Source: DATAYA01 sp036272815 (GTDB lineage: Bacteria; Pseudomonadota; Alphaproteobacteria; Acetobacterales; Acetobacteraceae). Taken from it: DNA of 7,260 bases. This document shows positions 1 to 6,045 of this stretch, in pieces (position 1 is the first letter of the stretch; every line of letters starts with the position of its first letter). The notes below the pieces were generated by a model, which saw only the letters and a program-made list of their open reading frames with translations, was not told where the DNA came from and did not search any database. The stretch covers positions 1 through 7,260 of the forward strand of contig DATAYA010000292.1 in NCBI GenBank assembly GCA_036272815.1. The letters are read 5' to 3'. The position numbers were made by a program, and so were the translations under genes.

Positions 1-1229
1 GTCATAGAATCGGGCGTTGCACGCGACATATGAGGCAGTTCCTCGCACGAACGCTGCCCTCGGCAAGGATGTGCGCCGCTCCCCAGCAGGGAAGTCAAAA
101 ACCTCGGTAGGCCCCGCGCACGACCGGTATCGACATTGACCTCAACACTCATCCCAGCGCGCAGCGGAGGCAAATCGCTATCGCTTGTATCGACGCGCAC
201 CCGCATCGGAATACGCTGCACGACCTTCACCCAGTTACCGCTGGTGTTCTGCGCCGGCAAAAGAGAGAATTCTTGGGACGCAGCAGGGCTGATGCTGTCA
301 ACGGTGCCTTTCCATTGCACATTCGGATAGGTATCCGCCGTCACCGTCACCGGCTGCCCTGGGCGGACATACGTCAATTCCGTTTCCTTGGGGTCGGCAT
401 CGACCCAGACGTGATCGGTCGCGACGAGATAGAAGGCGGTTGCCGACGCCGCGAGATATTTGCCAGGCGCAATCGACGGGACATTTGTCACAATGCCCGC
501 GAACGGCGCCCTGACGATGGTGTGAGCAAGTCGACGGGCGGCCTCGTCGCGCTGAGCGACGGCGTCGGCATACCGAGGGGTCTGCTCCACCGGGCCATCG
601 GGATCACCGTTGAGGTTGGCTGCGATCGCGGCGAGCTGCTGAATGAGAGAGGCACGCTTCCCCTGAGCGTTCTCGAGGTTTCGGCGCGCCCTATCGAACG
701 CGGATTGCGACGCGACATGCGCGTTCAGAAGGTCCTGTTGGCGGTGGAGTTCCGTTGCGTAGTACTCGATGTCATGCTGGGCCTGCTCGATCCGTGCCTG
801 CATGTCCCTGTAGTTCGCCTTGAGCGCGTTGAGGGCATCCTTGACGCTGCCCACTTGGGCGGTGGCACGCGCTAACGCGAATCGAAACGTGGCGTCGTCG
901 AGGCGGTACAGCACCTGGTCGAGCTCGACATGCTGATTCTCCGTCACATCGATGTCTTTGACGATCCCGGAAACATCCGTGGAGATGCCAACTTTGTCAG
1001 CCTCGGCGTAGGCGTCATCCGTCGACATCACTTGGCCGCCACTGATGTACCAGTAGGCGCCGCCGACCAGCACGAGCGGCAACAGCATAAACAATCCCTG
1101 CCGTAAGCGGCGCTTCGGCACAGAACGCCGCCCAGCCGGGTCATTTGCGCGTCCTTGCGGCGCTTCGGTTGTTGTGGCCGGTGCTTGAGCCGTATCGGAG
1201 TGCGAAACCCCTCTCCCGTCGTCGGGCAT
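1..1229 (-). CDS. EmrA/HlyD-family membrane fusion protein of an efflux pump (3' end beyond window)
   Basis: Periplasmic adaptor that links an inner-membrane exporter to an outer-membrane channel. From the ATG at 1229 the frame is open for 409 codons to the left edge. Residues 1-45 are a polar, basic cytoplasmic tail; about 46-63 form one membrane anchor (LFMLLPLVLVGGAYWYI). 'STDDAYAEADKVGI' (69-82) and 'VSGIVKDIDVTENQHV' open the biotinyl-lipoyl-like half. About 115-235 is an alpha-helical hairpin rich in Gln, Ala and Glu. 'IVRAPFAGIVTNV' (238-250) closes the lipoyl domain. A beta-barrel region follows with 'FSLLPAQNTSGNWVKVVQRI' (321-340), a strong EmrA signature, then 'LRAGMSVEVNVDTGRARGLP'. 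EmrA is about 390 residues, so the protein is essentially complete. The start is fixed by AAGGAG five bases upstream. It is divergent from the LysR gene, which probably controls it. The substrate is unknown; an EmrB/DHA2-type permease would be expected next on the - strand. Confidence 0.93.
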   Translation of the reverse strand, partial: MPDDGRGVSHSDTAQAPATTTEAPQGRANDPAGRRSVPKRRLRQGLFMLLPLVLVGGAYWYISGGQVMSTDDAYAEADKVGISTDVSGIVKDIDVTENQHVELDQVLYRLDDATFRFALARATAQVGSVKDALNALKANYRDMQARIEQAQHDIEYYATELHRQQDLLNAHVASQSAFDRARRNLENAQGKRASLIQQLAAIAANLNGDPDGPVEQTPRYADAVAQRDEAARRLAHTIVRAPFAGIVTNVPSIAPGKYLAASATAFYLVATDHVWVDADPKETELTYVRPGQPVTVTADTYPNVQWKGTVDSISPAASQEFSLLPAQNTSGNWVKVVQRIPMRVRVDTSDSDLPPLRAGMSVEVNVDTGRARGLPRFLTSLLGSGAHPCRGQRSCEELPHMSRATPDSM

Positions 1230-1234
1230 ATAGG

Positions 1235-1240
1235 CTCCTT
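1235..1240 (-). promoter_or_regulatory. Shine-Dalgarno site of the EmrA-like gene
   Basis: On the - strand AAGGAG is followed by CCTAT and then the ATG at 1229. This near-perfect site with five-base spacing decides the start codon. Confidence 0.85.
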
Positions 1241-1315
1241 CGCCTGAACGTGCGCGACGCGAAGGTGTCGGCTATGGACGGCAATGAAAACCCCCTGATT
1301 ATCGTATTCGCTGTT

Positions 1316-1322
1316 GAGAGGA
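1316..1322 (+). promoter_or_regulatory. Shine-Dalgarno site of the LysR-type gene
   Basis: GAGAGGA lies eight bases before the ATG at 1331 and supports that start over in-frame starts farther upstream. Confidence 0.6.
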
Positions 1323-1330
1323 ATTCAGGA

Positions 1331-2272
1331 ATGGAGCGCCGTAACCTCGCCGATCTGACCGCATTCATCGCAATTGCCGATCACCTTAGTTTCCGGGTTG
1401 CCGCAGCCCGCATCGGGGTCACGCCATCTGCGCTCAGCCACACGATGCGACAACTCGAGGAGCGCCTCGAGGTGCGCCTGCTGCACCGCACAACTCGCAG
1501 CGTGTCGCTGACGGATGCTGGCATTCGTCTGCTGGAGCGGCTGCGGCCGGCAATCGATCAGATCGCCGATGCCTTGGAGAACTTGAACCAAGAGCGGAGC
1601 CGGCCCTTTGGGCGGCTGCGGATCCATGCAGTCCATACGGCGGCTGTGGCGGTGATCGCACCGGTTTGGCAGCGCTTCTTATCAACCTACCCAGAGGTCC
1701 ACCTCGAGCTGCACGTGGGGGAGGCGCACGTCGACATAGCGGCGGGGGGATTCGACGCCGGTATCGGACCGCGGGACCGGGTGGCGGCCGACATGATTGC
1801 CGTCCGGGTAATGGGGCCGGTGAAAATTGCCGTGGTTGGGGCGCCGTCCTACTTCGCGCAAAGGAGCCGGCCGCGCATCCCCGATGATCTCGCCCGTCAT
1901 AGTTGCGTCCAATATCGTCGCGGTACCGATGGCACCATGTTCGACTGGCCGTTCGAGCGAAATGGTAAGTCGCGGAAAATCTCAGTGGATGGCCGGGTTA
2001 TGGTCAACACCCCTGATTTGCTCGCGCGTGCAGCGGTCGATGGGTTGGGCATCGCATATACGATCGAAGCGACGGTCGAACCATTTCTGCGCTCAGGGCA
2101 ACTGGTCCGTGTGTTGGAGGATTGGTCGCCCTCTTTCGAAGGACTCTTTCTGTATTATTCGAGCTATCGGCAGGTTCCGGCTGCCCTGCGCGCTCTCATC
2201 GACATGATTCGGGCCGCACACAGCCCGACCCCGACCAGGAATCCGCTCGAGAACCCCTTCACGACACGCTAG
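1331..2272 (+). CDS. LysR-family transcriptional regulator
   Basis: DNA-binding regulator of 313 residues, the normal size for the family. The winged helix-turn-helix covers about residues 1-62: 'MERRNLADLTAFIAIADHLS', then 'AAARIGVTPSALSHTMRQLE', then 'LLHRTTRSVSLTDAG'. A linker helix (about 65-90) leads to a periplasmic-binding-protein-like effector domain from 'GRLRIHAVHTAAV' (about 95) to the C-terminus, including 'GGFDAGIG', 'VNTPDLLARAAVDGLGIAYT' and 'LYYSSYRQVPAALRALIDMI'. The last 15 or so residues are a loose Pro-rich tail. The ATG at 1331 starts exactly where the family does and has GAGAGGA upstream; longer in-frame versions (for example from 1274) add unrelated sequence that would run through the promoter region. 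Divergence from the EmrA-like gene suggests that it controls that exporter in response to an unknown small molecule. Base composition matches the efflux gene, not the hyf-like operon. Confidence 0.95.
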   Translation: MERRNLADLTAFIAIADHLSFRVAAARIGVTPSALSHTMRQLEERLEVRLLHRTTRSVSLTDAGIRLLERLRPAIDQIADALENLNQERSRPFGRLRIHAVHTAAVAVIAPVWQRFLSTYPEVHLELHVGEAHVDIAAGGFDAGIGPRDRVAADMIAVRVMGPVKIAVVGAPSYFAQRSRPRIPDDLARHSCVQYRRGTDGTMFDWPFERNGKSRKISVDGRVMVNTPDLLARAAVDGLGIAYTIEATVEPFLRSGQLVRVLEDWSPSFEGLFLYYSSYRQVPAALRALIDMIRAAHSPTPTRNPLENPFTTR

Positions 2273-2446
2273 ACCCGATGTTCGCGGGATGGAGGATCTG
2301 GCGGCCCGTCCCGCGGCACGCCCTCATCGAGGGTTGCGCCGGGCACTGGCAAGTTAACGGTGGGTGGCGCCTGGATTTGCGCGCGGCCGCACGTCCAGCA
2401 TGCGTGGGGCGCGCCCGCGGGGTCATTCGAGCGTCTGACGCCGGGT
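2273..2446. other. Convergent intergenic region, composition boundary
   Basis: These 174 bases lie between the stop of the LysR gene and the stop of the hyfI-like gene, which face each other. No convincing gene is seen. CCCTC-ATC-GAGGG (2321-2333) and the palindrome GGGCGCGCCC (2407-2416) could form small hairpins, but neither is followed by a T run on either strand, so no intrinsic terminator is called. Base composition rises here from the moderate GC of the left genes to the extreme GC of the operon. Confidence 0.5.
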
Positions 2447-2938
2447 TCAGGCGTTCGCCTCGACCAGCGCCGCCAGCGCGGCCAAAATCTGCAGCGGGCT
2501 CGGCGGACAGCCGCGGATCGCCAGATCGACGGGCAGCAGCGTGTCCACACCGCCCAGCACGGCATAGCTGCCGCGAAACGCGCCGCCATCCACCGCGCAA
2601 TCCCCGACCGCGACAACCCATTTCGGGTCGGACATGGCGTCCCACGTCCGCTCCACCGCCTCGCGCATCGCCCCGGTGAGCGGGCCGGTGAGCAGCAGCA
2701 CGTCGGCATGGCGCGGGCTCGCGACGAAGCGCAGGCCGAGGCGGGCGAGGTCGTGGACGGCGCCGGCGGCGGCGCGCAGCTCCAGCTCGCAGCCGCCGCA
2801 GCTCCCGGCATCGACGTGGCGCAACGCCAGGCTGCGGCCGAGCCGGGCCTGGGCCGCCGTGTCGAGCCGACCCTTGAGCGCCTGGACGAGCGCGGCGTCG
2901 GGCGGCGGCGTGGGCGTGATCGCGACGCGGCGGATCAC
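2447..2938 (-). CDS. hyfI: HyfI/NuoB-like 4Fe-4S subunit of Ehr-type complex
   Basis: Small electron-transfer subunit of the complex I / group 4 hydrogenase family, 163 residues, peripheral on the cytoplasmic side. All four ligands of the single 4Fe-4S cluster (N2-equivalent) are present: Cys47 and Cys50 in 'DAGSCGGCELEL', Cys114 in 'VVAVGDCAVDGG' and Cys144 in 'IRGCPPSP'. 'ADVLLLTGPLTGAM' is the usual core strand of the family. The GTG at 2938 shares GTGA with the hyfG-like stop, indicating translational coupling; longer versions would run back through the hyfG 3' end without family similarity. Compared with E. coli HyfI (about 250 residues) it lacks the long C-terminal extension. It should sit against the HyfG-like subunit, but with no NiFe centre there the electron acceptor is unknown. 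It is the last gene of the operon. The symbol is a homology label. Confidence 0.92.
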   Translation of the reverse strand: MIRRVAITPTPPPDAALVQALKGRLDTAAQARLGRSLALRHVDAGSCGGCELELRAAAGAVHDLARLGLRFVASPRHADVLLLTGPLTGAMREAVERTWDAMSDPKWVVAVGDCAVDGGAFRGSYAVLGGVDTLLPVDLAIRGCPPSPLQILAALAALVEANA

Positions 2939-4287
2939 AGATCGACCCCCGCCACGCTCGCACCGATCGACGCCGCGATCGGGCTGGCATCCTCGGCCGC
3001 CGCGCCGGCCAGCGCCGCCTCCAGCACCGGCCATGTGAGCCAGCCGGGATCGAGCGGGAAGCAGGCGGCGATCAGGCCGCCATCCAGGCGCAGCCAGTGC
3101 CAGACGGGATCGCTCCCGGCCGCGGCAAGCCCCTCGCCGCTGCCGACCGGGAGTGCGACCGAGAGCGGTCCGTCCGGCACGTCCGCGAGCGCGGGGACGA
3201 GGGCCGCGGCGGCTTCCCCGGCGGATCGCAGCCGTGCCGCCGCGCGGGCCGCGACGTCTCCGGCGAGAGCGTCAGGGGCGCCGAAATCGGCGGCCGTGCC
3301 GGCCTCGACGCAGCCGATGCCGGCCAGGTCGGTCGCGGCGAAGCGACGCCCGATGGCCTGGAGTGCGTCCAGAACGGCGGTCGCGGCGGCCCGGACCGCC
3401 GGCACCCCGTCCGGTGCGATGTCGGCGACGAGGCCGCCCGGAACGACCGCATCCATCATCATCCGATGCCCGAACGCCGCCTCCGCGGCGCGTGCAAGCA
3501 TCTCGCGCGCCCGCTCGCACTCGGCCGCCGCCGACGCGGCGCCGGCGGCAGCGGCGATCGCGGCGAGGGTGCCGAGATGGTTCGCCGTGCGCTCCATCAG
3601 CAGCATCGCGTCGCGCAGCGCGGCGGCGCGCGGCGGCGCCTCGGTGTCGAGCGCCGCCTCCGCCGCACGGGCGAAGGCGGTGGCGTGCGCGACCGTCGCC
3701 TCGCCCGCGAGGCGGGCCACGAAGCGGGCGGCGGCGCGCGGGGACTTGCCGCGCATCAGCAGCGGAATGCCGCGATGGGTGTAGCCGAGACGCGCCTCGG
3801 CCCGCACGATCCGCCCGCCGGCGCAGGAGAGGCGGAGGTGGGCGGCGGCGGTGATGCCACCCCGGACCGGGCCGAGCGGCAGGATGTGCAACCCCGGCGC
3901 GGTGGCCGGCAGGAACACCGCGTGAGGTGGGGCGCCCTCGCGCGGCGCCGGTCGGGCGGCCATCGGCGGCGTGGCGGGCCAGTGCCCGTGATCCAGCCAG
4001 GGCCGCGCGTCGGTGCCGCCGGTGGCGTGGTGGCCCCACAGGTCGTGGATCATGCGCTCGAACCAGGCGGCGGCCGGCCGGGCGGGGGACAGCGCCGGGA
4101 AGGCCCCGCCCTCGACCGGCACCGAGGCGAGGTGCGGCGTCCCGGTCGCACGGTCGAGCAGCAATGCGTGGACCTGGGCGGCATCGGCCCAGAGACCGAG
4201 CAGCGCCGGCTCCGGCCCAACGCCGAGAGCGGCCGCCATCGTCCGCCACGTCTCCGCCGTCAGCGCGCGGCGGCTCAAAGGCGGCAC
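2935..4287 (-). CDS. hyfG: HyfG-like NuoC-NuoD fusion (large subunit) lacking all NiFe ligands; 5' end possibly frameshifted
   Basis: Large subunit of an energy-converting-hydrogenase-related complex; 450 residues if it begins at the GTG at 4287. Numbering is from that GTG. The N-terminal part is NuoC-like, with 'LLGLWADAAQVHALLLD' and 'ERMIHDLWGH' (77-86) followed by 'RPWLDHGHWP'. The rest is NuoD/HycE-like: 'EARLGYTHRGIPLLMRGKSP' (164-183), 'LMERTANHLG' (230-239), 'FGHRMMMDAVVPGG' (272-285). Where hydrogenases have RxCGxCxxxH this protein has RLAGEATVAH (192-201), and where they have DPCxxC it has DPGWLT (413-418). It therefore cannot bind a NiFe centre, as in known Ehr complexes. The true start is uncertain: an ATG at 4328 overlaps the hyfF stop as ATGA, like every other junction here, but its frame closes after 17 codons. 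The GTG at 4287 has no clear ribosome binding site; the first ATG in frame is at 4239. E. coli HycE/HyfG are about 570 residues. The symbol is a homology label. Confidence 0.88.
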   Translation of the reverse strand: MPPLSRRALTAETWRTMAAALGVGPEPALLGLWADAAQVHALLLDRATGTPHLASVPVEGGAFPALSPARPAAAWFERMIHDLWGHHATGGTDARPWLDHGHWPATPPMAARPAPREGAPPHAVFLPATAPGLHILPLGPVRGGITAAAHLRLSCAGGRIVRAEARLGYTHRGIPLLMRGKSPRAAARFVARLAGEATVAHATAFARAAEAALDTEAPPRAAALRDAMLLMERTANHLGTLAAIAAAAGAASAAAECERAREMLARAAEAAFGHRMMMDAVVPGGLVADIAPDGVPAVRAAATAVLDALQAIGRRFAATDLAGIGCVEAGTAADFGAPDALAGDVAARAAARLRSAGEAAAALVPALADVPDGPLSVALPVGSGEGLAAAGSDPVWHWLRLDGGLIAACFPLDPGWLTWPVLEAALAGAAAEDASPIAASIGASVAGVDL

Positions 4288-4328
4288 GCAACCGCGGGTG
4301 CGGCGGCCAGCAGGTCGAGCGCGGTCAT
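4275..4328 (-). other. Short coupled ORF, probable displaced 5' end of hyfG-like gene
   Basis: The ATG at 4328 shares ATGA with the hyfF-like stop and reads MTALDLLAAAPAVACRL before a TGA at 4277-4275. The downstream large-subunit frame differs by one base. Inserting one base around 4285-4290 would join 'MTALDLLAAAPAVA' directly to 'PPLSRRALTAETW', which looks like a normal N-terminus for this family. The options are a real one-base deletion, a sequence error in GC-rich DNA, or a 17-residue coupling leader before a GTG start at 4287. Confidence 0.5.
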
Positions 4329-5509
4329 CCTGCAACCGCCGCACGCAGCCACGCCAGCACGGTCCCGGGCATGGCGAGGCCGAGGACCGCAGCCGCCGCG
4401 AGCGGCAGCCACGCCGGCGCGAGGCGGAGCAGTGCCGCACCAGCCGGCCGCACCGCGACAGCTTCAGGCGAATGCCGCAGCACGCCCGCCATCGCCAGCA
4501 CGGCGCCGATCCCGAGCGGCAGCGCGAGCAGGGGTGCGCGGCCGATCGTGGCCCAGAGAACCAGGATCAGGCTGCTGAACGGCCCGAACGGCGGCAGTCC
4601 GGAGAGAGCCAGCAGCGCGGCCTTGCGGTACGGGCCGGATGTTCCCAGCCCGCGACAAGCGGCACTCCGCCCAAGCGCCGCGAGCAGCAGGTGCAGCAGC
4701 CCGGCGAAGGTCGCGGCCGGGCCGCCGAGCCCGAAGGCAACCGCCGCGACGCCACCCTGCGCCGCCGTCGCGAGCGCCAGCATCCGCCGCCCGGCCGGCC
4801 GGCTCCGCCACAGCCCGACGGCGGCGAGCAGGAGCGCCGTCAGGCCGACCGCGACCAGAAGCGGCATCAGCTCGGGCTGCTCCTGCCGCAATCGCAGCAG
4901 CAGCACCAGCGGCACGCAGGGCATCGCGCCTGCGAGCAGCATCGCCGCCCCGTCCGGCGCCCGCAGCGCTGCCGTCGCCAGCCAGCCGCCCGGCGGCAGC
5001 AGCCCCGCAAGTCCGCCATAGCCGGCCAGGACCAGCACGAGGCCCAGCGTCGGCTCCGCCCGGTTGCCCGCCAGCAGCGCGCTTCCCGCCAGCGCCAGCG
5101 CCGCCGACGCGCCGGTGACCAGCAGCACGCGCCGTCCCGCCCCCGCCGACCAGCCGCGCGCGAGCCAGGACGCGGCCAGCGCCGCAGCCAGCACCGCGAC
5201 CGCCGCGACGCGGGTATCGGCCGCCAGCGTCGCGAGCAGCAGGAGGCCGACCAGGACATGCCGGCGCGACGCGAAGCCGCCGCGTCCCGACGCCATCAGG
5301 CTGATGAAGCCGACCAGAGCGGCAACCGCCACCGCGAGCGGATCGGCCCGCATCCAGCCCGACGCAGACAGCTCCGGCAGCAGGCAGGCGAGCGCCAAGG
5401 TGGCCGCGGCGGCCGCCGCGTCGGCGAGGTTCGCGACCCGCCCGGCCGGAAGAACCGCGAGCAGCGCCGCGCCGGCCAACGGCCACCCCGGCAGCAGCGC
5501 CGCGATCAT
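4325..5509 (-). CDS. hyfF: HyfF-like antiporter-type membrane subunit (ND2/4/5 family), degenerate
   Basis: Integral membrane protein of 394 residues with about ten to twelve hydrophobic segments, of the family that forms the proton channels in complex I (NuoL/M/N) and hydrogenase 4. Family landmarks are 'LAGYGGLAGLLP' (161-172; usual form GFGTKAGLVP), 'FAGLLHLLLAALGRSAACRG' (268-287; usual form HLLNHALFKSLLF) and 'LALSGLPPFGPFSSLILVLW' (300-319; usual AGLPPF). The TM7 Lys is Leu167, the TM5 Glu position is Ala (about 108), and the TM8 Lys appears as Arg281; only His273 of that motif remains. It is also shorter than E. coli HyfF (about 526). The ATG at 5509 overlaps the hyfE-like stop as ATGA, which fixes the start; the reading frame extends farther upstream but only through hyfE and hyfC. 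Proton translocation by the usual route looks impaired; a structural role is possible. The symbol is a homology and position label. Confidence 0.85.
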   Translation of the reverse strand: MIAALLPGWPLAGAALLAVLPAGRVANLADAAAAAATLALACLLPELSASGWMRADPLAVAVAALVGFISLMASGRGGFASRRHVLVGLLLLATLAADTRVAAVAVLAAALAASWLARGWSAGAGRRVLLVTGASAALALAGSALLAGNRAEPTLGLVLVLAGYGGLAGLLPPGGWLATAALRAPDGAAMLLAGAMPCVPLVLLLRLRQEQPELMPLLVAVGLTALLLAAVGLWRSRPAGRRMLALATAAQGGVAAVAFGLGGPAATFAGLLHLLLAALGRSAACRGLGTSGPYRKAALLALSGLPPFGPFSSLILVLWATIGRAPLLALPLGIGAVLAMAGVLRHSPEAVAVRPAGAALLRLAPAWLPLAAAAVLGLAMPGTVLAWLRAAVAG

Positions 5510-6045
5510 GCGCGCGCGGCCGCCGCCGGCAGGGCGAGCGAGGCCGCCGCCGGCAGGGCGAGCGAGGCGGCGACGACCAGCGCAGGAACCGGGCCGGCCG
5601 GCGCCGTCAGTGCCGCAAGCACGACGCCGTTTGCCATCGCGCCCAGCCCGGCCGCCTGCGCCGCCCGCGTGCCGCCGCTCGCCGCGGTCGCGAGCAGCCC
5701 GGCGAGCAGCACTCCGGCCGCAAGCGATCCGAGGTCGGCGAGCTGCACGGCGGCAAGGACGACGAACAGCAGGGCCCCGGCCAGCCACCCTGCGCGCTGC
5801 CGCATCGGCTCGGCGGCCGCGCGACGCAGCACCGCGGGAATGGCGAGCCCACCGATCGCCAGCACCAGCAGCGCGGCCGCGCCGAGTGCCGGAGATCGCT
5901 GCGCCGCCGCCTCGGTCCCGGCGGCGGCCGCGACGGCGGCGGATTGCGCGGCATAGGCCAGCACCGCCGTCCCGCTCCGCCGTGCCGCCAGCAGGACGAA
6001 ACCGAACAGCAGCGCCAGGCCCGCCGGGAGCATCGCCGCCGTCAT
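5506..6045 (-). CDS. hyfE: HyfE-like membrane subunit (NuoK/MrpC-related)
   Basis: Small integral membrane protein of 179 residues, almost wholly hydrophobic, with about six or seven membrane segments. 'AVLAYAAQSAAVAAAA' (27-42) matches the early helix that in HyfE proteins carries a conserved Gln-Ser. 'GLGAMANGVVLAA' (133-145) is the NuoK-like helix whose usual form is MENG; the Glu is replaced by Ala138. The identification rests mainly on these motifs, the size (E. coli HyfE is 216) and the position between HyfC- and HyfF-like genes. The ATG at 6045 overlaps the previous stop as ATGA, with GAGG seven bases upstream. The C-terminus ends in two copies of SLALPAAA produced by a 24-base tandem duplication, so the last 20 or so residues are probably not functionally constrained. 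The symbol is a homology and position label. Confidence 0.8.
   Translation of the reverse strand: MTAAMLPAGLALLFGFVLLAARRSGTAVLAYAAQSAAVAAAAGTEAAAQRSPALGAAALLVLAIGGLAIPAVLRRAAAEPMRQRAGWLAGALLFVVLAAVQLADLGSLAAGVLLAGLLATAASGGTRAAQAAGLGAMANGVVLAALTAPAGPVPALVVAASLALPAAASLALPAAAARA
5518..5565. repeat. Perfect 24-base tandem duplication at the 3' end of hyfE-like gene
   Basis: Unit 5518-5541 is repeated exactly at 5542-5565. It encodes SLALPAAA twice, keeps the frame, and lies only about ten bases upstream of the hyfE stop in coding direction. The lack of any mismatch suggests that it is recent. Confidence 0.9.

Larger units (their letters stand above)
1230..1330. promoter_or_regulatory. Divergent promoter/operator region between LysR gene and emrA-like gene
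   Basis: This 101-base region separates two divergent starts and should hold both promoters and the LysR operator. On the - strand GATAAT (1303-1298) is a fair -10 box for the efflux gene, although no good -35 lies at the right distance. ATTC-N11-GAAT (1306-1324) is a perfect four-plus-four interrupted inverted repeat of the general shape LysR proteins bind. It overlaps the ribosome binding site of the regulator, as expected for autorepression. A dyad this short can arise by chance. No binding site is proven. Confidence 0.35.

Noticed and set aside
273..875. 200-codon + strand open frame opposite the EmrA-like gene
   Set aside because: The - strand carries clear EmrA motifs throughout this region and the + strand product resembles nothing.
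1145..1330. Longer LysR start at 1145 or 1274
   Set aside because: The extra residues are not part of the family and would cover the divergent promoter region; the ATG at 1331 has a ribosome binding site and begins at the normal position.
2321..2333. Hairpin CCCTC-ATC-GAGGG as terminator for the convergent genes
   Set aside because: Five-base stem without a T run on either strand; common by chance in GC-rich DNA.
2407..2416. Ten-base palindrome GGGCGCGCCC
   Set aside because: Short GC palindromes are frequent at this base composition and there is no partner site or context.
4275..4280. CTT TGA at the end of the short hyfG leader frame, resembling the prfB programmed frameshift site
   Set aside because: A +1 shift there leads into the third frame, not the large-subunit frame, and no upstream Shine-Dalgarno-like stimulator is present.
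2360..5956. Several long + strand open frames opposite the hyf-like operon (for example 2360-3784, 3097-4578, 4013-5956)
   Set aside because: They are rich in Arg, Ala, Gln and Pro, have no recognisable motif and lie exactly opposite well-supported genes. Such frames are expected where GC is this high and stops are rare.
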